Source of the DNA: Deltaproteobacteria bacterium
GTDB taxonomy: Bacteria > Bdellovibrionota_F > JAHFAK01
NCBI GenBank assembly: GCA_023250585.1
Contig: JAHFAK010000128.1
Coordinates: 1-5,591 of the forward strand
Length of the DNA stretch: 5,591 nt
Direction: 5' to 3'
Shown here in pieces: positions 1 to 4,947 of this stretch. The translations under genes were made by a program, and so were the position numbers. Numbering within the stretch: the first letter of the stretch is position 1; every line of letters starts with the position of its first letter. The notes under the pieces were generated by a model, which was not told the origin of the DNA, did not search any database, and was given only the letters and a program-made list of their open reading frames with translations.

Positions 1-437
1 TTTTTTGAAACTTCTATAATGCTTTTTTTCGTTCCTTCAATTTCAAGAAATGATCCGATTTGCGGCAGGGTATCAATACAAATTTTTGTTTTTTTATACA
101 TGTAGAATTCTCGAATTTTTTCTTTCCCTCCGCTCACCTTAAAACCTAAAGCCTCTAAACATTGTTTTGCTTTTTGAAAATCACTTACCTTAACTTCTAT
201 TTCTTCTCTGATCTTAAAATATTTTGATTTTCTTGTTTTTTCCTTGATACTTAGAATTCCTGCAGTATCTATTTTTCTAAGCCGACATAGAATTTCATTT
301 TTTAAAAGTCGTTGCTCATAGGTATCAAAATAGATATCAACTTCTTTTTTCTTGGAAACTTTTATTGCTCTGATAATTTTGAGCGTATGTCTTACAATGT
401 TTGCATCAAGTATTTTAAATTTTATTTCAATTTCCAT
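1..437 (-). CDS. CYTH-domain protein (CyaB / class IV adenylate cyclase-like), 3' end cut by window
   Basis: The reading frame runs from an ATG at 437 to the window edge without a stop (145 complete codons), so the C-terminus is missing. The protein begins MEIEIKFKI, the ExExK signature of the CYTH superfamily (class IV adenylate cyclases, thiamine- and inorganic-triphosphatases). Further family landmarks follow in order: YFDT (36-39), RLR (52-54), SIKEK (63-67), REEIEV (77-82), LEALGF (94-99), R109/Y112, ID-LPQIG (121-128) and LEIEG (131-135). These alternating acidic and basic residues line the CYTH tunnel that binds triphosphate and divalent metal. The LPQIGSFLEIEG ending is typical of CyaB-type members, usually about 170-180 residues, so roughly 30 residues are probably missing. 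Substrate (ATP to cAMP, or a triphosphate hydrolysed) cannot be told from sequence. No Shine-Dalgarno precedes the ATG; see the promoter at 444-471. It lies 21 nt after the stop of the upstream TSP3 gene on the same strand. Confidence 0.88.
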   Translation of the reverse strand, partial: MEIEIKFKILDANIVRHTLKIIRAIKVSKKKEVDIYFDTYEQRLLKNEILCRLRKIDTAGILSIKEKTRKSKYFKIREEIEVKVSDFQKAKQCLEALGFKVSGGKEKIREFYMYKKTKICIDTLPQIGSFLEIEGTKKSIIEVSK

Positions 438-443
438 GCAAAG

Positions 444-471
444 ATTATAGCAAGTACATTAAAAGTCACAA
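444..471 (-). promoter_or_regulatory. Promoter for the CYTH gene, predicted leaderless
   Basis: On the minus strand there is a perfect -10 box TATAAT (444-449) with an extended TGC in front (450-452), and a -35-like TTGTGA (466-471, 4 of 6 matches) at 16-bp spacing. Only six bases separate the -10 box from the ATG, so the expected transcription start falls on or next to the A of the start codon. No ribosome-binding sequence is present. The -35 half lies inside the last codons of the upstream TSP3 gene. Confidence 0.6.
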
Positions 472-1958
472 GCATCTCCAATTTTATCGCCATCAGAATC
501 TTTTTGATCTGCATTTGGAACTAGTGGACAATTATCATTTACATTAGTTTTTCCATCTCCATCCATATCATTATCACTACTATTTACTTTGCCATCTCCA
601 TCTATGTCATTATCACAGTAGTTACCCTTTCCATCGTTATCTGTATCTTCTTGTTTAGGATTAGGAGTATCGGGACAATTATCGACATTACCACAAATGT
701 TGTCTCCATCACTATCATTTTGAGCATCATGGATACATGTATCACAACTATTGCCCATACCATCGTTATCATCGTCCTTCTGATCAGCATTAGAAACAGT
801 AGGACAATTATCAGATTCATCAGGGACTCCATCACCATCGGCATCTGTCAATGAATCTTCACAAGGATCTGGATCATCTGGACAGATATCACATACATCG
901 CCAACTTTATCACCATCTTTATCGCTTTGATCGCTATTTGATGCTTGAGGACAGTTGTCATTTGTATCAGGAACTCCATCCCCATCAGCATCATTCTCTT
1001 CTGGATTACACGTATCATTAGGATCTTGCGGGCAAGAGTCACAAACATCTCCTCGCTTATCTCCGTCTGAATCTTTCTGGTCAGTATTTGCTATGCTTAC
1101 GCAATTGTCACACACATCTCCTACTTTATCGCTATCAGAATCTTTTTGATCGGCATTTGCTGTATTAACACAATTATCAGCATTATTAGTAATTCCATCT
1201 TTATCAGAATCAAGGCTGCTGTCACATGCATCGCCAACTCCATTGCCATTCGTATCAGCTTGATCGGGATTAGCAGTGTCAGGACAGTTATCTAAATCGC
1301 CACAAATGTTATCGCCATCGCTATCATTTTGAGCATCATGGATACATCCATCACACATATCGCCTTTTTTATCTCCATCAGCATCTTCTTGGCCTGAATT
1401 AGCAGCGTTCTGACAGTTATCACTGCCATCGGGAACTCCATCACCATCACTGTCAGAGGTTGACGAAGGGGGATTTTCAGTGACAGGAACTTGCAGAAGC
1501 ATTTTTACCGGCACATCGGTATTGTCTGCAACATCTACAGCAATATCTTCGCTTTTGTATAAGAGTTTTCCATCAATATTATAAAGCTCTCCATGTCCTG
1601 CATAATGCCCCGATGATCCATCTATACGATGATAATCAACTCCGTCCGTGGCAAAATTTTCATTTTTTTCTAATGTATCAGTAACGACTTCATCGCTTGA
1701 GATGTCATTCTGAGTGAACGTGTACATTACTTTTAATCCAACGACATTATTTCGTTCTTGGGTATTATCGTAAGAAATCTTGAGAAGAATTTCGTGTTCA
1801 GCATCTTCTTGAGGTTGTCCTACTTGACCTTCGTCTGTATCTCCGCAAATAAATCCGAATGAAAGAATTACAATAATAAAAGCAAGGATAATAAGAAAAA
1901 CAAAAAACCATCCTTTTTTTCCTAAAAATGGAATACCATCATCTTTGAGCACGATCAT
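459..1958 (-). CDS. Membrane-anchored thrombospondin type 3 repeat protein, 499 aa
   Basis: Predicted surface protein with a calcium-binding stalk. Residues 1-16 form a short tail with lysines, about 17-37 form one transmembrane helix, and the helix ends in LSFGFICG (32-39), a motif shared with both upstream genes. Residues about 57-150 form a domain shared with the other two paralogs (ISYDNTQER, then LLYKSED and ADNTD). A Pro/Ser linker (161-168) leads to about eight TSP3 units (169-498) built on DxDxDGxxD-xxDNCP-xxxNxDQxDxDxDG-xGDxCD, where aspartates bind calcium and cysteines pair. The protein ends directly in GDACDF, with no C-terminal anchor or cap. The ATG at 1958 is supported by GAGGAGG (1964-1970) five bases upstream. 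It is the third gene of a same-strand cluster, 55 nt after the 148-aa gene. TSP3 stalks occur in OmpA-like and other bacterial surface proteins, but no such partner domain is visible here. Exact function is unknown. Confidence 0.9.
   Translation of the reverse strand: MIVLKDDGIPFLGKKGWFFVFLIILAFIIVILSFGFICGDTDEGQVGQPQEDAEHEILLKISYDNTQERNNVVGLKVMYTFTQNDISSDEVVTDTLEKNENFATDGVDYHRIDGSSGHYAGHGELYNIDGKLLYKSEDIAVDVADNTDVPVKMLLQVPVTENPPSSTSDSDGDGVPDGSDNCQNAANSGQEDADGDKKGDMCDGCIHDAQNDSDGDNICGDLDNCPDTANPDQADTNGNGVGDACDSSLDSDKDGITNNADNCVNTANADQKDSDSDKVGDVCDNCVSIANTDQKDSDGDKRGDVCDSCPQDPNDTCNPEENDADGDGVPDTNDNCPQASNSDQSDKDGDKVGDVCDICPDDPDPCEDSLTDADGDGVPDESDNCPTVSNADQKDDDNDGMGNSCDTCIHDAQNDSDGDNICGNVDNCPDTPNPKQEDTDNDGKGNYCDNDIDGDGKVNSSDNDMDGDGKTNVNDNCPLVPNADQKDSDGDKIGDACDF
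712..738 (-). repeat. Intragenic 27-nt exact repeat, copy 2 (paired with 1321-1347)
   Basis: Identical over 27 nt to 1321-1347, exactly 609 nt (203 codons) away and in the same frame. It encodes CIHDAQNDS at residues 408-416. The protein similarity extends further, through DGDNICG-x-x-DNCPDT, but there the DNA has diverged. Confidence 0.85.
1321..1347 (-). repeat. Intragenic 27-nt exact repeat, copy 1 (paired with 712-738)
   Basis: This is the N-terminal copy of the same 27-nt block, encoding CIHDAQNDS at residues 205-213 of the TSP3 protein. Other repeat units in this gene do not share such a long exact match, so a two-unit or larger segment was probably duplicated more recently than the rest of the array. 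Confidence 0.85.
1842..1873 (-). repeat. 32-nt exact repeat encoding the VILSFGFICG anchor (paired with 3829-3860)
   Basis: These 32 bases in the 499-aa gene are identical to 3829-3860 in the 487-aa gene. They encode VILSFGFICG at the outer end of the transmembrane helix. The DNA on either side has diverged, although the proteins remain related. Confidence 0.85.
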
Positions 1959-2013
1959 ATCTTCCTCCTCCGTGTTTAATCGCTTAAATAATAGTGTATG
2001 AGTTTGTGGAACT

Positions 2014-2460
2014 TTATCCTTGATTACGTAGTTCCATTAAAAACTCTAGTGTTGTAGGTTCAAAAACACCTACCCATACTATTTCACTCTCATACAAAAG
2101 ATTTAAACTTTTATTTAATACAACAAGTTTTAAGTTATACTCACCGCTCGGTAGTTGGGTTATAATGGAGCTAAAGCTTTCATTCACACCAACATACAAT
2201 GTTTCATTACCTTGCTCATTCACGTTGAGATCATAATAGATAGCTTTCAGTTCATACCCTGCCGCACTTTGTAGAGGAACATCATAGGTAAGATTGACCG
2301 TAACGAGCATTTTATCGGCAGTCATTAGAAAGCTGTCCGTTTTGCCTACGTGATCGTCACTCCCACACAAAAAACCAAATGAAAAAATAACGCACCCACA
2401 TGCAATAGTTATGAGACTCAATAAGATGTAGCTGCGCACGTTTAAATATTTTTTACTCAT
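2014..2460 (-). CDS. Small membrane-anchored paralog lacking TSP3 repeats, 148 aa
   Basis: Unknown function. The protein has a basic N-terminal tail (MSKKYLNVRS), one transmembrane helix (about 11-31) ending in FSFGFLCG (26-33), and one extracytoplasmic domain (about 50-140). That domain follows the pattern of the two TSP3 proteins beside it: NLTYD (56-60), a Y-rich strand (KAIYYDLNV), SGEYNLKL (105-112), LLYESE (121-126), then a final strand. It stops where the others enter their linker and TSP3 stalk, so it is a stalk-less member of the same family rather than a frameshifted copy; I see no TSP3 remnant downstream. The three lysine/arginine residues before the helix suggest N-in, C-out topology. 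The start is supported by AGGAGG (2465-2470) four bases before the ATG. It begins 15 nt after the 487-aa gene and ends 55 nt before the 499-aa gene, so co-transcription is likely. Confidence 0.85.
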   Translation of the reverse strand: MSKKYLNVRSYILLSLITIACGCVIFSFGFLCGSDDHVGKTDSFLMTADKMLVTVNLTYDVPLQSAAGYELKAIYYDLNVNEQGNETLYVGVNESFSSIITQLPSGEYNLKLVVLNKSLNLLYESEIVWVGVFEPTTLEFLMELRNQG

Positions 2461-2475
2461 ATATCCTCCTGCCCT

Positions 2476-3939
2476 TTATTGTCGCTGTAACTCCTGAAAA
2501 ATCTTAAACGTATATTTGTATGAAGCACTTTCTTTTTTGTATGAATCACTTTCTTTATCGCCATCAATGACCTTCTCTACTGTAATATTTTTTGTATATT
2601 CCTTTGGAATCATTACTGGTGAGAAGAAAACAATCGCGGTATCTTTCCAGCTCTGAATGCACGCCGTTGAATCATTTGCCCCACAAATGGTCGAAATTTC
2701 TTTATCACCAAAAATAATTTTCGAACCTTGTAATCCCTCAGTTAAATTACAAAAATTTATTCCGCTCATTTCTACTTTCACTCGGAGAGCGTAATATTCT
2801 TTACCCAAAGCAACAGAGGAAATGGCCATTGTTTTAGTATGGTTAGGACATATATCACATATATCTCCAAGGCCATCTTTATCAGAATCTTTCTGATCTT
2901 CATTTGCCTGGCTCGGGCAATTATCACAGCTATCTCCAGTAAAATCAGAATCTTTATCTGCCTGATCGTTATTTGAAATATAATCACAATCATCGCACGC
3001 ATCACCAAACTGATCGCCATCGCTATTTTTTTGATCTTTATTTGCTGTATTAGGGCAGTTATCGCAGGCATCGCCAATTGAATCCCCATCTTGATCTTGC
3101 TGGTTTTCATTTCCTACTAACGGACAATTATCCGAATCATTACGATAGCCATCTCCATCAGAGTCAACAGCTTCACACGCGTCTCCTATGCCATCTCCAT
3201 CATCATATCCATTACTATCACTTTGATCAGCATTAGAAATTGATGAACAATTATCGCAGGCATCGCCGATGCCATCTTCATCACTATCAGTTTGATCAGC
3301 ATTCGCTAGATTTGGGCAATCATCTACGTCATCTGTTATACTATCTTGATCTGTGTCAGGTTTTTCTTCTGGAATGGTTTGCTCTTTACTTTCTGATACG
3401 TCTTCCGATGAGCTTTCGGCTGACGCTCCATTTGAATTCTCATTTTCGTTGTTGTTGAGCGCAAGCATAGAAACAGGGATGATTACGGCGTCAGTGTTAT
3501 CAGCAGAAACCTCAAAAGAAACCGACTTTTCTATTCGATACAACAATTCATTCTCTTCTCCATAGAGTTCAAGAAGCTTTACAGCATAGCTGCCGGGAGG
3601 AAAATTAAGATAAATGACATCATATCCTGCTTCCTCGAATTCAGGATTAATATAGAAATCTTCCTTATCTACGGTGAATGTATCTTGAGCACCACGTGCA
3701 TCAATATAATTAACATGTAGAGTATAGAAGAAAGCTTTTAAACGTTCTGTAGAATTATCATAAGAAAGATGTAATTCAATTACTTCCGGTGTTTTATCAT
3801 AAAGGACTTTGAGAAAAATTGTGTTTGTTCCGCAAATAAATCCGAATGAAAGAATTACAAAGAAAAAAGCGAGAAGAATTAAAATGAGATGACTATAAAT
3901 TGTCCTCTCATAATTTTTAAGCGTTTGTTGAATATCCAT
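2476..3939 (-). CDS. Membrane-anchored TSP3 repeat protein with C-terminal IPT/TIG-like domain, 487 aa
   Basis: First gene of the three-gene cluster. Order of parts: cytoplasmic tail (1-15); transmembrane helix (about 16-35) ending in LSFGFICG (30-37); the shared family domain (about 52-160, with LSYDNSTER, PPGSYAVKL, ELLYRIEKS and ADNTD); a low-complexity Asn/Ser/Glu linker (161-194); about six TSP3 units (195-362); and a C-terminal domain (about 366-478). The last domain has SGINF, GSKIIFGDKEI, SWKDTAIVFFSP and a closing YKYTF, the strand pattern of IPT/TIG immunoglobulin-like domains, plus cysteines at 397, 419 and 427 that may form a disulfide. One TSP3 unit (230-256) carries an extra NGYDD-type insertion. 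The ATG at 3939 follows a moderate Shine-Dalgarno, TAGGAAG (3942-3948). A surface adhesion or scaffolding role is inferred from the domains. The TSP3 and anchor calls are firm, the IPT call moderate. Confidence 0.9.
   Translation of the reverse strand: MDIQQTLKNYERTIYSHLILILLAFFFVILSFGFICGTNTIFLKVLYDKTPEVIELHLSYDNSTERLKAFFYTLHVNYIDARGAQDTFTVDKEDFYINPEFEEAGYDVIYLNFPPGSYAVKLLELYGEENELLYRIEKSVSFEVSADNTDAVIIPVSMLALNNNENENSNGASAESSSEDVSESKEQTIPEEKPDTDQDSITDDVDDCPNLANADQTDSDEDGIGDACDNCSSISNADQSDSNGYDDGDGIGDACEAVDSDGDGYRNDSDNCPLVGNENQQDQDGDSIGDACDNCPNTANKDQKNSDGDQFGDACDDCDYISNNDQADKDSDFTGDSCDNCPSQANEDQKDSDKDGLGDICDICPNHTKTMAISSVALGKEYYALRVKVEMSGINFCNLTEGLQGSKIIFGDKEISTICGANDSTACIQSWKDTAIVFFSPVMIPKEYTKNITVEKVIDGDKESDSYKKESASYKYTFKIFQELQRQ
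2506..2844 (-). other. IPT/TIG-like C-terminal domain of the 487-aa protein
   Basis: This segment encodes residues about 366-478. IPT/TIG domains typically read G-x-NF, then a V-x-FG strand turn, then W-S-D-T-x-I-x-V-x-x-P, then a final strand ending in (Y/F)xY/F. Here one sees SGINF (392-396), IIFGDKEI (408-415), WKDTAIVFFSP (431-441), NITVEKV (451-457) and SYKYTF (473-478). Three cysteines (397, 419, 427) are not part of the usual pattern. The assignment is from motif reading only. Confidence 0.55.
2854..3357 (-). repeat. TSP3 repeat array of the 487-aa protein (about 6 units)
   Basis: This segment encodes residues 195-362. Units end in GDACD, GDACE, GDACD, GDACD, GDSCD and GDICD. Most are the short 23-residue form NCPxxxNxDQxDSDxDxxGDxCD. 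It is about half the length of the array in the 499-aa protein, so the stalks would differ in length. Confidence 0.88.
3829..3860 (-). repeat. 32-nt exact repeat encoding the VILSFGFICG anchor (paired with 1842-1873)
   Basis: This is the partner of 1842-1873, lying in the 487-aa gene. In the 148-aa gene between them the same motif (SFGFLCG) is written with different codons, so the motif is kept at protein level there. Confidence 0.85.
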
Positions 3940-3966
3940 ATCTTCCTATAACATCCTCTATTTATT

Positions 3967-3995
3967 AGTTTAACATAAAAAAACTAAGGTTACAA
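3967..3995 (-). promoter_or_regulatory. Probable promoter of the three-gene surface-protein operon
   Basis: The minus strand carries TTGTAA (3990-3995, 4 of 6 to -35) and TAAACT (3967-3972, 4 of 6 to -10) at 17-bp spacing, with an extended TGT before the -10. Transcription would start near 3960, leaving a leader of about 20 nt that contains the Shine-Dalgarno of the 487-aa gene. No GC-rich terminator hairpin for the upstream rpmA is visible in 3996-4113, so read-through is possible. Confidence 0.4.
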
Positions 3996-4068
3996 TGGTA
4001 TATTATTGAAAGAGCTTAAAACTGCACAAAGAATTATTGAGGAATTAAAACAAAAAAAATTGGTATAA
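3988..4068 (+). other. Short open stretch, possible micropeptide or gene remnant
   Basis: In the AT-rich gap between rpmA and the surface operon, the plus strand is open from 3988 to a TAA at 4066-4068. From a TTG at 4006 it would read LKELKTAQRIIEELKQKKLV, a heptad-like Leu/Ile/Lys/Glu pattern typical of an amphipathic helix. There is no ATG in frame and no clear Shine-Dalgarno, and A-rich DNA gives Lys/Glu codons by chance. It may be the 3' end of a lost gene or nothing at all. Confidence 0.15.
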
Positions 4069-4113
4069 AATATTGAAATTATTAAATAAATCAATGATTA
4101 ATAGAAATGAAAG

Positions 4114-4374
4114 CTATGAAATAACGGGATATACGCTCACTTTTTTTCTTTTGGAATCGAGCTGTTCAAAGGTAACATGACCTTCGACAAGTGAATAAAT
4201 GGTGAAATCTTTAGCAAGTTTAACATTACGACCAGGATGAACTTTGGTACCAACTTGACGAATAATTATATTACCCGGTTTTACCAATTCGCCACCAAAT
4301 CTTTTAACGCCACGTCGTTGTCCTGCACTATCTCGTCCGTTACGAGTACTTCCTTGTCCTTTCTTATGCGCCAT
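4114..4374 (-). CDS. rpmA: 50S ribosomal protein L27
   Basis: Component of the large ribosomal subunit whose N-terminal tail reaches toward the peptidyl-transferase centre. The 86-residue protein is full length and starts [16 protein letters not shown], followed by [27 protein letters not shown] and the conserved [17 protein letters not shown]. The N-terminus has no cleavable extension of the kind found in Firmicutes. The start at 4374 follows GGAGGG (4383-4388) with an 8-nt gap. This Shine-Dalgarno lies inside the end of rplU, and the two genes overlap by 11 nt (4364-4374), which suggests translational coupling. The order rplU-rpmA is the standard bacterial arrangement; the obgE gene that often follows is absent here and is replaced by the surface-protein operon. 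Confidence 0.97.
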   Translation of the reverse strand: MAHKKGQGSTRNGRDSAGQRRGVKRFGGELVKPGNIIIRQVGTKVHPGRNVKLAKDFTIYSLVEGHVTFEQLDSKRKKVSVYPVIS

Positions 4375-4726
4375 CTGCTGTGCCCTCCACTGCTGATTTC
4401 TTTGCTCGCGCCGAAGTTATGCTAATCTTTTCGATAAGAACTTCCGTGAAATCCTGTCGATGCCCCTTCTTTTTCATAAAGGTTTTACGACGTTTTTTCT
4501 TAAACACAATGATCTTCTTACCTCGATCATGATTAATAACCGTAGCAGTTACCGATGCTCCCTTAACATAAGGAGTTCCTATATGAATTTCGTTATCAGT
4601 ATTAAGCAAAAGTATAGAATCAAACTTAATCTTTTTATGTATCTCGGTTTCCTGTTTATCGAGCTTAACCTTTGATCCTTCAGTAACATTAAATTGCTTT
4701 CCACAAGCTTCTACAATTGCGTACAT
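4364..4726 (-). CDS. rplU: 50S ribosomal protein L21
   Basis: Structural protein of the large subunit that binds 23S rRNA. The 120-residue product starts [14 protein letters not shown], matching the usual MYAIVxTGGKQYxV start, with Cys in place of the first Gly. It carries the conserved [29 protein letters not shown] region (residues about 74-102), with GHRQ typical of L21. A TTG at 4738 would add four residues (MEIS), but it lies on the GGAG Shine-Dalgarno (4733-4736), which is six bases before the ATG at 4726. L21 family members start at MYAIV, so 4726 is chosen. The C-terminal extension after the RNA-binding region ([16 protein letters not shown]) is a short tail. It is the first gene of the rplU-rpmA operon and is divergent from the RNA ligase gene. 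Confidence 0.96.
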   Translation of the reverse strand: MYAIVEACGKQFNVTEGSKVKLDKQETEIHKKIKFDSILLLNTDNEIHIGTPYVKGASVTATVINHDRGKKIIVFKKKRRKTFMKKKGHRQDFTEVLIEKISITSARAKKSAVEGTADGA

Positions 4727-4767
4727 TGATATCTCCAATTTATAATAATAGTGAGAATTATGGCGGA

Positions 4768-4796
4768 TTCATAACCAAGTTGAGTCTTGTTGTCAA
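4768..4796 (-). promoter_or_regulatory. Promoter of rplU-rpmA
   Basis: The minus strand has a perfect -35 TTGACA (4791-4796) and TATGAA (4768-4773, 4 of 6 to -10) at 17-bp spacing. The expected transcript starts near 4760 with a leader of about 35 nt ending in the GGAG ribosome-binding site. I see no stable leader hairpin of the autoregulatory ribosomal-protein kind. Confidence 0.55.
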
Positions 4797-4807
4797 GCAT
4801 GTTCTTG

Positions 4808-4885
4808 CCCTAACCATACCCCCAGTTTTGAACGTAATGCCTACTCCCTAACTCACCCCATTAACTGAGCCATTACTTTTGAACG
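4808..4885. repeat. Diverged two-copy compound repeat between divergent promoters
   Basis: Plus strand: copy 1 reads CCCTAACCATACCCCCA (4808-4824) followed after one base by TTTTGAACG (4826-4834). Copy 2 reads CCCTAACTCACCCCA (4846-4860), then a 16-nt spacer, then TTTTGAACG (4877-4885). GTAATG (4834-4839) and CATTAC (4871-4876) form an additional 6-bp inverted pair inside. The minus strand therefore holds four G-runs (GGGG, GGG, GGGGG, GGG) with loops of 7, 22 and 8 nt. This C-rich patch stands out from the AT-rich surroundings. Function unknown. Confidence 0.55.
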
Positions 4886-4921
4886 ATACTTTGACTCACA
4901 TTACTTATTTCTTTAGTATCG
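4884..4921. repeat. 7-bp inverted repeat overlapping the RNA ligase promoter
   Basis: CGATACT (4884-4890) and AGTATCG (4915-4921) are perfect reverse complements with centres 31 bp apart, about three helical turns. The left arm abuts the -35 box and the right arm covers most of the -10 box. It could be a two-site operator, but a 7-bp match in this much sequence can arise by chance. Confidence 0.3.
4891..4919 (+). promoter_or_regulatory. Promoter of the RNA ligase-like gene
   Basis: TTGACT (4891-4896, 5 of 6 to -35) and TAGTAT (4914-4919, 4 of 6 to -10) are spaced by exactly 17 bp. Transcription would start near 4926, giving a leader of about 22 nt that includes the AAGGA ribosome-binding site (4937-4941). 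Confidence 0.5.
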
Positions 4922-4947
4922 AAAGAAATTAATAGAAAGGATCTCTT

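Larger units (their letters stand above)
465..1454 (-). repeat. TSP3 repeat array of the 499-aa protein (about 8 units)
   Basis: This segment encodes residues 169-498. Units end in GDMCD, GDACD, GDVCD (three times), GNSCD, GNYCD and GDACD, mixing long units of about 36-45 residues with shorter ones of about 23. The pattern matches the N-type and C-type TSP3 repeats of thrombospondin/COMP. Repetition is clearer in protein than in DNA, because the codons have drifted. Residues 451-477 (DIDGDGKVNSSD, then DMDGDGKTNVND) are two aspartate loops in tandem without the NCP cysteine between them. Confidence 0.88.

Noticed and set aside
312-524. Plus-strand reading frame of 70 codons
   Set aside because: It lies opposite the CYTH gene and the end of the TSP3 gene, both of which have strong family motifs; the product is Phe/Ile-rich with no recognisable domain.
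505-605. Dockerin-like domain in DIDGDGKVNSSD / DMDGDGKTNVND
   Set aside because: The two loops are too close together and lack the helices of a dockerin; they fit better as degenerate TSP3 loops.
602-1149. Several overlapping frames on both strands (602-844, 651-854, 848-1048, 955-1149)
   Set aside because: They are shadows of the Asp-rich TSP3 array: repeated GAT/GAC codons keep other frames open and give Met/Ile- or Ser-rich nonsense.
465-1454. CRISPR-like or tandem DNA array
   Set aside because: The periodicity is protein-level with variable spacing and drifting codons inside an open frame.
1842-1860. Lipoprotein lipobox at the FICG cysteine
   Set aside because: The -1 residue is Ile (Leu in the 148-aa protein) and -2 is Phe; a lipobox needs small residues at -1, so lipidation by the classical route is not supported.
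1988-1993. TATTAT as a -10 box for a separate promoter of the 499-aa gene
   Set aside because: No acceptable -35 lies 16-18 bp upstream; in AT-rich DNA a lone -10 match is weak evidence.
2778-3565. Frames at 2778-3110, 3240-3458 and 3353-3565
   Set aside because: They are shadows of the 487-aa TSP3 gene with no domain or ribosome-binding site.
3996-4113. Intrinsic terminator after rpmA
   Set aside because: T-runs exist on the minus strand but no GC-containing stem precedes them; the small palindromes are all AT and too short.
4237-4675. Plus-strand frames at 4237-4425 and 4460-4675
   Set aside because: They are antisense to rpmA and rplU, which are unambiguous.
4727-4738. Upstream TTG start for rplU (four extra residues)
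   Set aside because: The TTG overlaps the GGAG ribosome-binding site of the ATG at 4726, and L21 proteins begin at MYAIV.
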